Source of the DNA: Flavobacteriales bacterium
Lineage (GTDB): Bacteria; Bacteroidota; Bacteroidia; Flavobacteriales; JASBRU01
DNA: 64,000 nt
Direction: 5' to 3'
Assembly (NCBI GenBank): GCA_030149285.1
Contig: JASBRU010000005.1
Span: 62,001 to 126,000 of the forward strand
In this document: one piece after another, positions 26,582-35,532 of the stretch
How positions within the stretch are numbered: position 1 is the stretch's first letter
Layout: the number at the start of each line of letters is the position of its first letter
Program-made: the position numbers and the translations under genes
Notes under the pieces: model-generated
Told to the model about the DNA's origin: nothing
What the model saw: the letters and a program-made list of their open reading frames with translations, nothing else
Database searches by the model: none

Positions 26582-28498
26582 TTATTTTTTATCATCTTCA
26601 TTTACTTCTTCATACTCAACATCAGTCACATCATCTGCAGTGTTTTCAGCATTTCCGCCTTCAGCTTGTCCTGCCTCTGCTCCTGCTGCATTCTCTTGTT
26701 GAGCTTTATATAACTCTTCAGATGCATTTTTCCATGCTTCATTTATCTTTTCCATTGCAGCATCTATTGAATCTATATCTTGAGACTCATGTGCTTTCTT
26801 TAGCTCCTCTAATGATTCTTCAATTGGTTTCTTTTTATCATCAGATAATTTTTCACCAAATTCTTTCAACTGTTTCTCAGTTTCAAAAATCATTGCATTA
26901 GCTGAGTTTAATTTATCAGCACGTTCTTTTGCTTTATTATCTGCATCAGCATTTGCTTCTGCCTCTTGCTTCATCTTATTAATCTCTTCTTCAGTTAAAC
27001 CAGAAGATGCTTCAATACGAATGTTTTGAGACTTACCTGTTGCTTCGTCTTTTGCAGATACATTTAAGATACCATTTGCATCAATATCAAATGTTACCTG
27101 AATCTTAGGCACACCTCTAGGTGCCGGTGGAATACCATCTAAATGGAAACGACCAATTGTTTTGTTGTCATTTGCCATTGGGCGCTCACCTTGCAATACA
27201 TGAATCTCAACCGATGGTTGATTATCAGCTGCTGTAGAGAACGTTTCAGACTTATTAGTTGGTATAGTTGTATTAGACTCAATTAACTTAGTCATTACAC
27301 CACCCATAGTTTCAATACCCAATGAAAGTGGAGTAACATCTAATAATAATACATCTTTTACATCTCCAGCCAATACACCACCTTGTATAGAAGCACCAAT
27401 TGCAACTACCTCATCTGGGTTTACACCTTTAGAAGGTTTCTTACCAAAGAACTTCTCTACAATTTCTTGAATTGCAGGAATACGTGTAGAACCACCTACT
27501 AAAATTACTTCATCAATATCAGATGGGCTCATACCTGCATCTTTCATTGCCAATTCAACAGGACGTAATGAACGTTGAATTAAATCATCAGCTAATTGCT
27601 CAAACTTAGAACGACTTAAAGTACGTACCAAGTGTTTTGGGCCACTAGCAGTAGCAGTAATATATGGTAAGTTAATTTCTGTTTGAGTAGATGATGAAAG
27701 CTCAATTTTTGCTTTCTCAGCAGCCTCTTTTAAACGTTGTAATGCCATTGGGTCATTACGTAAATCTATAGACTCATCTTTGTTAAACTCATCTGCCAAC
27801 CAATTGATAATTACTTGATCAAAGTCATCACCACCTAAGTGTGTATCACCATTAGTAGACTTTACTTCAAATACACCATCACCTAATTCTAGGATAGAAA
27901 TATCAAAAGTACCACCACCTAAATCATATACAGCAATAGTTTGGTCTTGTCCTTTTTTATCTAAACCATAAGCCAAGGCAGCAGCAGTAGGCTCATTAAT
28001 AATACGTCTTACCTTTAAACCTGCAATCTCTCCAGCTTCTTTAGTAGCCTGACGCTGAGAATCGCTAAAGTATGCCGGCACTGTAATTACAGCTTCAGTT
28101 ACTTCAGCTCCTAAATGGTCTTCGGCAGTTTTTTTCATTTTCTGCAAAATCATTGCAGATATCTCTTGTGGAGTATATAAACGGTCATCAATTTTAACTC
28201 TAGGAGTATCATTGTCACCTTTTACTACTTCATAAGGAACTTGCTTAGCCTCTGTGCTAACATTGCTAAACTTCTCACCCATAAAGCGTTTTATTGAAGC
28301 AATTGTTTTTGTTGGGTTTGTTATAGCCTGACGTTTTGCAGGCTCACCAATTTTACGTTCACCATCTTCAACAAAAGCTACCATAGAAGGAGTAGTTCTA
28401 TGCCCCTCACTGTTTGCTATAACAGTAGGTTCGTTACCCTCCATAACAGCTACAACTGAGTTTGTAGTTCCTAAGTCAATTCCGATAATTTTACTCAT
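26582..28498 (-). CDS. dnaK: Molecular chaperone DnaK (Hsp70)
   Basis: ATP-dependent chaperone of 638 residues. Seen: [18 protein letters not shown] at the N-terminus, the phosphate-binding [29 protein letters not shown], the linker [16 protein letters not shown], a substrate-binding domain, and the acidic tail ending [13 protein letters not shown]. Length and tail are normal. No grpE or dnaJ gene adjoins it. The 150-base upstream region contains several TGNCA dyads that may control heat-shock expression. Confidence 0.98.
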   Translation of the reverse strand: MSKIIGIDLGTTNSVVAVMEGNEPTVIANSEGHRTTPSMVAFVEDGERKIGEPAKRQAITNPTKTIASIKRFMGEKFSNVSTEAKQVPYEVVKGDNDTPRVKIDDRLYTPQEISAMILQKMKKTAEDHLGAEVTEAVITVPAYFSDSQRQATKEAGEIAGLKVRRIINEPTAAALAYGLDKKGQDQTIAVYDLGGGTFDISILELGDGVFEVKSTNGDTHLGGDDFDQVIINWLADEFNKDESIDLRNDPMALQRLKEAAEKAKIELSSSTQTEINLPYITATASGPKHLVRTLSRSKFEQLADDLIQRSLRPVELAMKDAGMSPSDIDEVILVGGSTRIPAIQEIVEKFFGKKPSKGVNPDEVVAIGASIQGGVLAGDVKDVLLLDVTPLSLGIETMGGVMTKLIESNTTIPTNKSETFSTAADNQPSVEIHVLQGERPMANDNKTIGRFHLDGIPPAPRGVPKIQVTFDIDANGILNVSAKDEATGKSQNIRIEASSGLTEEEINKMKQEAEANADADNKAKERADKLNSANAMIFETEKQLKEFGEKLSDDKKKPIEESLEELKKAHESQDIDSIDAAMEKINEAWKNASEELYKAQQENAAGAEAGQAEGGNAENTADDVTDVEYEEVNEDDKK

Positions 28499-28521
28499 AT
28501 CTGTGTTTTAATTTATTTTAT

Positions 28522-28649
28522 TGTCAGTTTCAACACAGATATAGTCAATGATTATGCCAATGGGCAAAATCACCAAAAAAGTGACATAGATATGTCAGAA
28601 GTAAAGTGTTATATAGTAAATACTGCCAAATAGGCTGACAGGAAGTCAG
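28522..28649. promoter_or_regulatory. Cluster of TGNCA motifs and dyads upstream of dnaK
   Basis: Six TGNCA sites lie at 28522, 28555, 28582, 28593, 28624 and 28636. Two form dyads: TGACATA-GA-TATGTCA (28582-28597, perfect) and CTGAC-AGGAA-GTCAG (28635-28649). The cluster sits directly upstream of dnaK on the minus strand and may be a heat-shock operator or promoter region. The binding protein is not identified. Confidence 0.5.
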
Positions 28650-28652
28650 AGA

Positions 28653-29789
28653 TTACTGATTAAACTCAAATACATTAACCACACTACAATCAGGGCTATC
28701 ATATTCAGCCTTAAAATTATTTATGCTTTGTGAAACGGATACTTTTACAATATTGTATCCGCAGGTATAATCTTGTATTGATAAATAGTCTTTCATTGTA
28801 GATGAAATACCAACATTTGGTTTAAGTTTTCTATACCTAGAGGTAAATATCCCAACACCATCATCATCCCCAATCTTTACATTTGTAAAATCTGGTCGTT
28901 CACGTACAATACCGGTTGGAGGTTTATTTACATTTATAAATGTTGTAAACTCTTCTGATGCAACAAGAATTTCAACATCAAATTTACGTGGTATTCTTAC
29001 TATGTTTGGATCAATAGTTAATTCTTTAAGAAAGGCTGTTAAAAATGCCTGACCTGTTCTAGATGTAGACATGTCTTGGCTACCTGTAAGTGTAGCAGCG
29101 GTTTTGTCCGGCATTCTAAACTCAAAAACCTTCTGAGTAGAATCACTTAAATCAACAGGTGAAGAAAAATCGGTAACTCTTACTTCTGTATAATGAAAAT
29201 ACAATCTAGTCTCATATAAACTACCATTTACTGCACTTTCCCATTCAATAGCCTGCTCATTTGTAGGGCCAGAAAAACTTATGTTTTGATTATTCCTAGG
29301 CTTATTAATATCAAAATCTTTAACTAATTCAGTTTTTGCAGTTATATAGGGTCTATTCTCGCCTCTGTTTACAACTAACTGGTATTGATAATCTTCATTT
29401 AAATCTAATGTATCAGCCCCAACACCAGAAAAATCTGTTCTGTATAATCTATAATTATCAGAATCAAATATACCTTCAGGTTTAGTACGAGATGTAAAAT
29501 CGGGGATTAATTGAAAAGTTCTTAAAGTAGGATTACCATTTTCATCAAATTCCTCTAAGAAAATATTCTGAATATCATTGTAGTACAATGAGTCTGGCTG
29601 CTGTGCCATCATAAACACGTCACCTTCACCTAAAAATGCTTTACTAAGTCTTACCCATACTGTATCTTCAGTTTGGTCTACAAGACTATAGACAACAGGA
29701 ACATCTTTCCAGTTTGCATTAACATCAATATCATTATCACAAGAAAAAATTAGGGAAGCCCCAATAAGTATGTATAGTATTTTTTTCAT
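28653..29789 (-). CDS. DUF4249 lipoprotein
   Basis: A 378-residue predicted lipoprotein with signal KKILYILIGASLIFSC and lipidation Cys followed by DNDIDV. The body has the features of DUF4249, a Bacteroidota family of surface or periplasmic lipoproteins usually encoded beside TonB-dependent receptors: a VYSLVDQTEDTVWVRLSKAF opening and a CGYNIVKVSVSQ ending. The ATG at 29789 fits the signal; the frame runs 90 bases further upstream. No receptor gene is adjacent here. Function unknown. Confidence 0.82.
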   Translation of the reverse strand: MKKILYILIGASLIFSCDNDIDVNANWKDVPVVYSLVDQTEDTVWVRLSKAFLGEGDVFMMAQQPDSLYYNDIQNIFLEEFDENGNPTLRTFQLIPDFTSRTKPEGIFDSDNYRLYRTDFSGVGADTLDLNEDYQYQLVVNRGENRPYITAKTELVKDFDINKPRNNQNISFSGPTNEQAIEWESAVNGSLYETRLYFHYTEVRVTDFSSPVDLSDSTQKVFEFRMPDKTAATLTGSQDMSTSRTGQAFLTAFLKELTIDPNIVRIPRKFDVEILVASEEFTTFINVNKPPTGIVRERPDFTNVKIGDDDGVGIFTSRYRKLKPNVGISSTMKDYLSIQDYTCGYNIVKVSVSQSINNFKAEYDSPDCSVVNVFEFNQ

Positions 29790-29795
29790 AGCATA

Positions 29796-29803
29796 CAAAT
29801 ATA
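29796..29803 (-). promoter_or_regulatory. Candidate -7 element very close to the DUF4249 start
   Basis: The minus strand reads TATATTTG and ends only six bases before the ATG at 29789. If used, the mRNA would be leaderless or nearly so. No -33 element was confirmed. Confidence 0.35.
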
Positions 29804-29918
29804 AACACTTTTTAGCTAAGATGTTAACACTCTGATTACAAATATTATTGCCTATAGTTATGGAATAATAACAAAACAAGCACCTATACTAAAGAACACA
29901 AGGCAATCAATTAATTTG

Positions 29919-29926
29919 TAGTTTTG
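29919..29926 (+). promoter_or_regulatory. Candidate -7 element for panB
   Basis: TAGTTTTG matches TAnnTTTG and ends 28 bases before the panB ATG. A TTG at the expected -33 distance is not seen. Confidence 0.45.
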
Positions 29927-29954
29927 AAAAAAGTTACACTAAACTGATTTTATC

Positions 29955-30773
29955 ATGTCTGTTCATAAAAAGAAATTTAAGAAAGTTACCACCAACTCTG
30001 TACAAGAGATGAAGCGTAACGCAGAAAAAATATCTATGCTTACTGCGTATGATTATACAATGGCAATGATGGTAGATGGTGCCGGTATTGATGTAATATT
30101 AGTAGGAGACTCTGCCTCTAATGTAATGGCCGGGCATGAAACTACACTGCCTATTACCTTAGACCAGATGATATACCATGCCTCATCAGTTGTAAGAGCT
30201 GTAAACAGAGCATTGGTAGTAGTAGACCTCCCCTTTGGTTCTTACCAAGGTAACTCTAAAGAAGCTTTATCATCTGCAATTAGAATAATGAAAGAGTCTG
30301 GTGCGCATGCTGTAAAGCTTGAGGGGGGAACTGAAATTAAAGAATCTATAGACCGTATACTTACAGCAGGCATACCTGTAATGGGACACTTAGGACTTAC
30401 TCCACAGTCTATATACAAATTTGGAACATATACTGTAAGAGCAAAAGAAGACGAAGAGGCTGAAAAGCTATTGTCTGATGCTAAATCACTTGAAGAAGCC
30501 GGATGCTTTTCTATAGTATTAGAAAAAATACCTGCCCAGTTGGCAACAAAAGTGGCACAAACAGTAAGCATACCTGTAATTGGCATTGGTGCAGGAAATG
30601 GTGTAGATGGTCAAGTATTGGTATTACATGATATGTTAGGGATGACCAAAGAATTTAGCCCACGTTTTTTACGAAGATATTTAAACCTTTATGATGATGT
30701 GACCAATGCTATACAGGCTTATATAAGTGATGTAAAATCATTGGATTTTCCGAATGAAAAAGAGCAATATTAA
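29955..30773 (+). CDS. panB: 3-methyl-2-oxobutanoate hydroxymethyltransferase
   Basis: First committed enzyme of pantothenate (coenzyme A) synthesis: it adds a hydroxymethyl group from methylenetetrahydrofolate to ketoisovalerate. Seen: [36 protein letters not shown] with metal-binding Asp, [18 protein letters not shown], the catalytic Glu in [11 protein letters not shown], and [15 protein letters not shown]. The length of 272 residues is normal. The next gene begins 20 bases inside its 3' end. Confidence 0.97.
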   Translation: MSVHKKKFKKVTTNSVQEMKRNAEKISMLTAYDYTMAMMVDGAGIDVILVGDSASNVMAGHETTLPITLDQMIYHASSVVRAVNRALVVVDLPFGSYQGNSKEALSSAIRIMKESGAHAVKLEGGTEIKESIDRILTAGIPVMGHLGLTPQSIYKFGTYTVRAKEDEEAEKLLSDAKSLEEAGCFSIVLEKIPAQLATKVAQTVSIPVIGIGAGNGVDGQVLVLHDMLGMTKEFSPRFLRRYLNLYDDVTNAIQAYISDVKSLDFPNEKEQY

Positions 30774-32052
30774 ATCCATAAAAAAATTATTCTTTTTGTT
30801 TGCAACATTATGTTGCACTCAATACTCATTTGCGCAAGTTTATAATGTAAAAGGACGCGTAAGTGATATTGAAACAGGACTACCAATTGAAGGAGTTAAC
30901 GTTACTTATAAAAACTACTCATTTGGTACCGCAACTGACGCTAATGGAGAGTTTAGAATAAGCATACCTAGTCAGTCAGATTCACTTGTCTTCTCATCAG
31001 TAAACTATAACAATCAGTCATTTTATATTATTAGTGACACCGTAAACATTAGTTTAAATGTACTAATGGTGCCAACTATTACACAGTTTAGCCCTGTTGT
31101 ATTATCAGATACTATTGAAGAGGTAATAAAAGAAAAGCAATTTAGAGTACGAGACTATGAAGTATTTAATAATCAGCTAGTAGTAATTGGTTACAAAAAC
31201 CGGTTTAGTACTAAAAGCTTAATGCTATTAAACTTTTTTGGTGATACAATAGATATAAAAGACCTAAACGGAAAAGCGGACAGTTTATACCGGGATTTTA
31301 ATGATAATTATTACCTGATTTCCGGAGATAGTGTGTTTTACTTAAAAGAACACAATGGTATTTTATTCCGAGAATATACAAACCTCACAATCAAAACATT
31401 TCAAAACTCTGTAATGCAATGTTTGGCGTTATTCAATAAAAAGTATTTTTTCAGTAGACATATACTCAGAAATCAACAGTTAGAAATATACTATTATACA
31501 GATACTAGTGCAGGAAAAGTTGATTTTATAACTATTGCAGATAGTGCCGGATTAGACTTTGTGGCAGATTTACCAAATTACAGGCGGTATTGGGCAACTG
31601 TAGTTGCCAACACCCCAGGAATACCAAGGTTTAGAAGGAATTTTGAAAATGTTGTTCGGTTTGACATGATGGTATCCTTTCCCCCTATTTACTCTCCTAT
31701 AATTTCTGTAGACGGTAAACTACTCGTTTTTGATCATGAGAATGGGTATATACTTTATTACAACGCTGATTTTAAACTTGAAAAACAAGTACCTATTAAC
31801 TATCAGCTACACGAAGATTGGGGACAAAAAATATACTTTGATAAAATAGAAAAGAAACTATATACTAGCTTTGTAAAAAATGGGTATACTACTTTTAAGG
31901 AAGTAAATTTAAAGACCGGTGGTTTTGTAAGAACAATAAAAATTACAGACTATGACTATATTGAAAAACCCATTTTTAGTAATGGAACTCTATTTTTTCT
32001 CTATGATGAAGATGTATATCCCGTAAAGAATTTATACCGAATGAGATTATGA
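30754..32052 (+). CDS. CarboxypepD_reg-like domain protein with a propeller-like C-terminal part
   Basis: A 432-residue exported protein. It has a signal peptide ([19 protein letters not shown]), then a carboxypeptidase-regulatory-like beta-sandwich ([19 protein letters not shown]...[12 protein letters not shown], about 30-105), then about 320 residues of repeated aromatic-rich strands suggesting a beta-propeller. The function is not recognised. The ATG lies 20 bases before the panB stop, and the 3' end overlaps the pseudouridine synthase gene by four bases, so it sits inside an operon of unrelated enzymes. Confidence 0.75.
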   Translation: MKKSNIKSIKKLFFLFATLCCTQYSFAQVYNVKGRVSDIETGLPIEGVNVTYKNYSFGTATDANGEFRISIPSQSDSLVFSSVNYNNQSFYIISDTVNISLNVLMVPTITQFSPVVLSDTIEEVIKEKQFRVRDYEVFNNQLVVIGYKNRFSTKSLMLLNFFGDTIDIKDLNGKADSLYRDFNDNYYLISGDSVFYLKEHNGILFREYTNLTIKTFQNSVMQCLALFNKKYFFSRHILRNQQLEIYYYTDTSAGKVDFITIADSAGLDFVADLPNYRRYWATVVANTPGIPRFRRNFENVVRFDMMVSFPPIYSPIISVDGKLLVFDHENGYILYYNADFKLEKQVPINYQLHEDWGQKIYFDKIEKKLYTSFVKNGYTTFKEVNLKTGGFVRTIKITDYDYIEKPIFSNGTLFFLYDEDVYPVKNLYRMRL

Positions 32053-32723
32053 AAAACTTGGAGGTGTTGTATGAAGACAATCACATTATAGCCATTAACA
32101 AAAAACCATCTGACATTGTACAAGCAGATAAAACTGGCGACAAAGCATTAAATGAAATTGTAAAAGACTATATAAAAGAAAAATACAATAAGCCTAGGGA
32201 TGTATATCTGGGTATAGTACATCGTATAGATAGACCTGTAAGTGGTATAGTGCTTTTTGCAAAAACTAGTAAAGCAGCTGCTAGACTTTCTGATTTATTT
32301 AAAACCAAAAATATTCAAAAAACCTATTGGGCAGTTGTAGACAATAAGCCTACACCTAAAGAAGGCAGGCTAAAAAACTACATTAATAAAAACACAAAAG
32401 TGTTAAAGGCAATAGTCTATGATGAACCTATGAATGGTGCACTTGAGGCTACCTTAGACTACAAGCTCCTTAAGTCTTTAGACAACTATCATTTACTAGA
32501 GGTAAAGCCTATCACGGGTAGGTATCACCAAATTCGTAGCCAATTGGCGGCTAAGAGTTGGAAAATTAAAGGAGACATTAAATATGGCTCTAGAAGAAAA
32601 AATGATGACAGGAGTATACACCTCCACGCCAGAAAAATAGAATTTATACATCCTGTAAAAAAAGAACCCCTTACTATTATAGCACCCCCGCCAAAAGATG
32701 CAATATGGGATGCTTGCTTATAA
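32049..32723 (+). CDS. RluA-family pseudouridine synthase
   Basis: Isomerises uridine to pseudouridine in rRNA or tRNA. Seen: VHRIDRPVSGIVLFAKTSKAAARLS, with the catalytic Asp in the HRIDRPVSG motif, LEVKPITGRYHQIRSQLA, and IHLHARKIEF near the C-terminus. At 224 residues it has the catalytic domain but no N-terminal S4 RNA-binding domain, like RluA or TruC. The exact target base cannot be assigned. It overlaps the upstream gene through ATGA. Confidence 0.92.
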   Translation: MKNLEVLYEDNHIIAINKKPSDIVQADKTGDKALNEIVKDYIKEKYNKPRDVYLGIVHRIDRPVSGIVLFAKTSKAAARLSDLFKTKNIQKTYWAVVDNKPTPKEGRLKNYINKNTKVLKAIVYDEPMNGALEATLDYKLLKSLDNYHLLEVKPITGRYHQIRSQLAAKSWKIKGDIKYGSRRKNDDRSIHLHARKIEFIHPVKKEPLTIIAPPPKDAIWDACL

Positions 32724-32742
32724 TACATTAAACCTATTTTGG

Positions 32743-32750
32743 TAATTTTG
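32743..32750 (+). promoter_or_regulatory. Candidate -7 element for the M48 lipoprotein gene
   Basis: TAATTTTG matches TAnnTTTG and ends 26 bases before the chosen ATG at 32777. It supports that start over the in-frame ATG at 32750, which touches this element. Confidence 0.5.
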
Positions 32751-32776
32751 TGTTTTGTATAAAACACCTTTCAACT

Positions 32777-33574
32777 ATGAAAAAAATTGCCTTAAGTCTC
32801 TCGCTTCTCATTCTTTTAAGCAACTGCTCTACAGTGCCTATTACTGGGCGTAAGCAAACAGCTTGGATCCCTGCCGGAGAATTAATTGCCATGAGCTTTA
32901 ACCAATACAATCAGGTACTTGGTGAGTCTCAACTTTCTAATAACCAACAGCAAGTTGCAATGGTTAAAAATGTTGGTAATAAAATAAAAGCTGCTACAGA
33001 AAAATACATGACCGACAATGGTTTTGCTGATAAACTAAAAGGTTATGAATGGGAGTTTAATTTAATAGAAGATAAACAAGTAAATGCATGGGCTATGCCA
33101 GGTGGAAAAGTAGCTTTTTATACAGGTATTATGCCTATTTGCCAAGACGAAACCGGTATAGCAGTTGTTATGGGGCATGAAATTTCTCATGCTTTGGCAA
33201 ACCATGGAAACGAACGTATGACACATGGGCTTATGCAACAAGCAGGAGGTGTAGCTTTGGCTATTGCATTAGAAGAAAAACCTGCCGAAACCCAAGCCTT
33301 ATTTTTTGCATCTTATGGTATAGCAACTACCATTGGCGGTATATTACCATTTAGTAGGACTCAAGAGTCTGAGGCTGATGAAATAGGCTTAATATTAATG
33401 GCGATGGCTGGTTACAACCCTTCTGAAGCACCTAAGTTTTGGGAGCGTATGCAAGTAAATAGTGGCGGACAAGCTCCTCCAGAGTTTTTATCTACTCACC
33501 CATCACATGAAACCCGCATTAAAAAATTAAATAAGTTATTGCCAAAAGCAATGAAGTACTACAATACAAAATAA
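32777..33574 (+). CDS. M48-family zinc metallopeptidase lipoprotein (LoiP/YggG-like)
   Basis: Periplasmic membrane-associated protease, 265 residues. Seen: a signal with a lipobox-like LLSNC site, the zinc motif VMGHEISHALANHGNE, and the third ligand region ESEADEIGLILMAMAGY. The family takes part in quality control of outer-membrane proteins. The lipobox has Asn before Cys, which is not ideal, so lipidation is probable rather than certain. Confidence 0.92.
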   Translation: MKKIALSLSLLILLSNCSTVPITGRKQTAWIPAGELIAMSFNQYNQVLGESQLSNNQQQVAMVKNVGNKIKAATEKYMTDNGFADKLKGYEWEFNLIEDKQVNAWAMPGGKVAFYTGIMPICQDETGIAVVMGHEISHALANHGNERMTHGLMQQAGGVALAIALEEKPAETQALFFASYGIATTIGGILPFSRTQESEADEIGLILMAMAGYNPSEAPKFWERMQVNSGGQAPPEFLSTHPSHETRIKKLNKLLPKAMKYYNTK

Positions 33575-33605
33575 AAAAAGGGGCGGTTATACCGCCCCTT
33601 CTCCT
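33573..33605. terminator. Terminator between convergent genes, strongest on the minus strand
   Basis: AAGGGGCGGT, loop TAT, ACCGCCCCTT. A run of A to its left becomes a T-run on the minus strand, so it is a strong terminator for the T9SS gene at 33624-35171. On the plus strand the T-tract after the M48 gene is short. Confidence 0.88.
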
Positions 33606-33623
33606 AAAACAATTATATAGGTT

Positions 33624-35171
33624 TTATTCTACTTTAGATACTTTAATAGTTTCTGTAGTCATACTACTTTCGTAATTAACAATGTATAAACCAAGTGGTA
33701 ATTGTTTATCCATTTTCAATTGGTTTTTTCCTTCTGTTATATGACTCAAATCAAATGAATGAACCATTTGCCCAGTCATATTGTAAACTTTAATACTGTT
33801 TACTACTTCACCCTCTTTCAACCAAAAGTCTAATTTTAACTCGTTAGTAAACGGGTTAGGGAAAGCTGTTATATCGGTTACAATAGACTCTGGTGCCATT
33901 TTTAAATTCGGACTACCTGCCCAAACGGCTTTATTCCATATTCTTGTAGAGTTAATCTCTTGCCAAGAATAATTAAATACATTTTGCGGTGAAGCTTTAC
34001 CTGAAATAGATGGTATAACCTGGTAATCAGACATATTATTAATTTCTGCTTCCATTACACAAGCACAATTAATTACGTTACCTGCATTATCTAACCTTTG
34101 CACCAAAACATCTAAATTATTAGACCCTGTAACAGATGGTCCATTAGATCCATCATCAAACATCCATGCAACATTAATTTCCGATGGTGCTTCTGCATAA
34201 GACACCACAGGTCTCAAGTTTTTAAATTGAACCAAGGGTGTTGGTGGTGAAGGGCATACTTGGTTAATAATAGTTGGTGCCCAACCAGATACTAAATTAA
34301 AGCCTAAAATATAGCTGAATGAACCGCCAGTAATATAGGTTACAACAATTTGATGCTCATTTAAAGTACCATGTGGCATTGCTATTCTTGGTGGTCCTAA
34401 TGATTCAGTTAATGGATTAATTGAAAACACATTTGTCATTGTACATGGTCCAATTCCACCTGCTTGTACATTACCCCAGTTATCGTATACAGCTACTACA
34501 TCAACAGGGGTGCCTGTATTCGTCCACAAAAATGTAAACCATACATCTCCATTATCATTCATAGCTACATCTGGCTGCCATCCTTGTCTATTACTGCAAC
34601 CACCTGTTACAATATAAACTGATGGGAAAAATACACCTGGCATGGCAAAATCTCCAGCTTTTGCATTAATAATACCTGAAGATTCTTCCCAAACTACTAC
34701 CAATCTTGTACCCCAAACTTGAGCATCAATATTTGGGTTTCTTCCTGGTGCAGAATGTATTGGGGCAGGCCCTGAGCATAATGCATACCCAAAACCTGTC
34801 CAACAATGCTTCTCATAGGTAATTAAATTAGTAGCATTATCTACATATACTACTACAAAATCTCCTGTACCTGTTGGATCTAGTACAATATCCGGGTCGT
34901 ATGTAGATGGTGGTAGTGGTATTACACCTGACATTCCATTCCAGAACCAGTCTACTCCCGGGTTGGCTCCATCATAAGCAGTTACTGATATGTCGCCAAA
35001 GGGTGCTCCCGTGTAATCGGCAATATCATTACCTGTGTTTTGCACTTGTGGCGAAGCTCCAACATTATTTGATGGAACTACCGGCCAACACACCTGTGCA
35101 TTAAGTGTTGTAAAACCCATAGCAAATAAGGCTATGAGTCCTAGTTTTCTGAGTGTTTTTCCTTTTCTCAT
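33624..35171 (-). CDS. Secreted protein with T9SS type A sorting domain, function unknown
   Basis: A 515-residue exported protein with signal KLGLIALFAMGFTTLNAQ and a C-terminal T9SS sorting domain beginning around VTDITAFPNPFTNELKLDFW and ending YESSMTTETIKVSKVE. The middle has Trp- and Gly-rich beta-strand repeats (for example VVVWEESSG, VWFTFLW, VAWMFDDGS) suggesting a propeller-like fold. No catalytic motif was recognised. A 7-base hairpin lies in its 5' leader at 35202-35218. The function is unknown. Confidence 0.82.
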   Translation of the reverse strand: MRKGKTLRKLGLIALFAMGFTTLNAQVCWPVVPSNNVGASPQVQNTGNDIADYTGAPFGDISVTAYDGANPGVDWFWNGMSGVIPLPPSTYDPDIVLDPTGTGDFVVVYVDNATNLITYEKHCWTGFGYALCSGPAPIHSAPGRNPNIDAQVWGTRLVVVWEESSGIINAKAGDFAMPGVFFPSVYIVTGGCSNRQGWQPDVAMNDNGDVWFTFLWTNTGTPVDVVAVYDNWGNVQAGGIGPCTMTNVFSINPLTESLGPPRIAMPHGTLNEHQIVVTYITGGSFSYILGFNLVSGWAPTIINQVCPSPPTPLVQFKNLRPVVSYAEAPSEINVAWMFDDGSNGPSVTGSNNLDVLVQRLDNAGNVINCACVMEAEINNMSDYQVIPSISGKASPQNVFNYSWQEINSTRIWNKAVWAGSPNLKMAPESIVTDITAFPNPFTNELKLDFWLKEGEVVNSIKVYNMTGQMVHSFDLSHITEGKNQLKMDKQLPLGLYIVNYESSMTTETIKVSKVE

Positions 35172-35532
35172 AATTTTCGGTTTTTTTTAATTAATAAAGA
35201 CGGAGAGACTTTCTCTCCAAAAAGAAAAGTCGTATAGAAATCTATTTCAGCCTCAATAAAATGAGAACAGTTTAATAGAGTTTTGCTTTACTAATAAAAG
35301 GAAATTTGATGTTCGGTTTTTTAGTGCTTTAGCATTTGTTTTTGATAGTATAACTATCTGCTTTACACTTGATTTTCTCTTCATGAACTTTAGGTTTTAA
35401 TGAATGAAAATTTGTGAAGTAACAATTTATAGAGAAGTTATTAAATATACAAGCCCCTAATTTACAGGTAGCTACATCAAAATTAAATCTCTAAAAAACA
35501 AGTAGTTATATGATTTTAAAAAAATAAGGATT
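35172..35532. other. 361-base noncoding region between a T9SS gene and priA
   Basis: No ORF of note and no clear RNA gene. It holds a perfect hairpin GGAGAGA-CTT-TCTCTCC (35202-35218), 31 bases upstream of the T9SS gene start on the minus strand. The rest is A- and T-rich, with no convincing promoter on either strand. The priA 3' end borders it on the right. Confidence 0.5.

Noticed and set aside
26578-26901. Plus-strand open frame across the dnaK 3' end
   Set aside because: It is a low-complexity shadow (Leu- and His-rich) of the DnaK acidic tail on the other strand.
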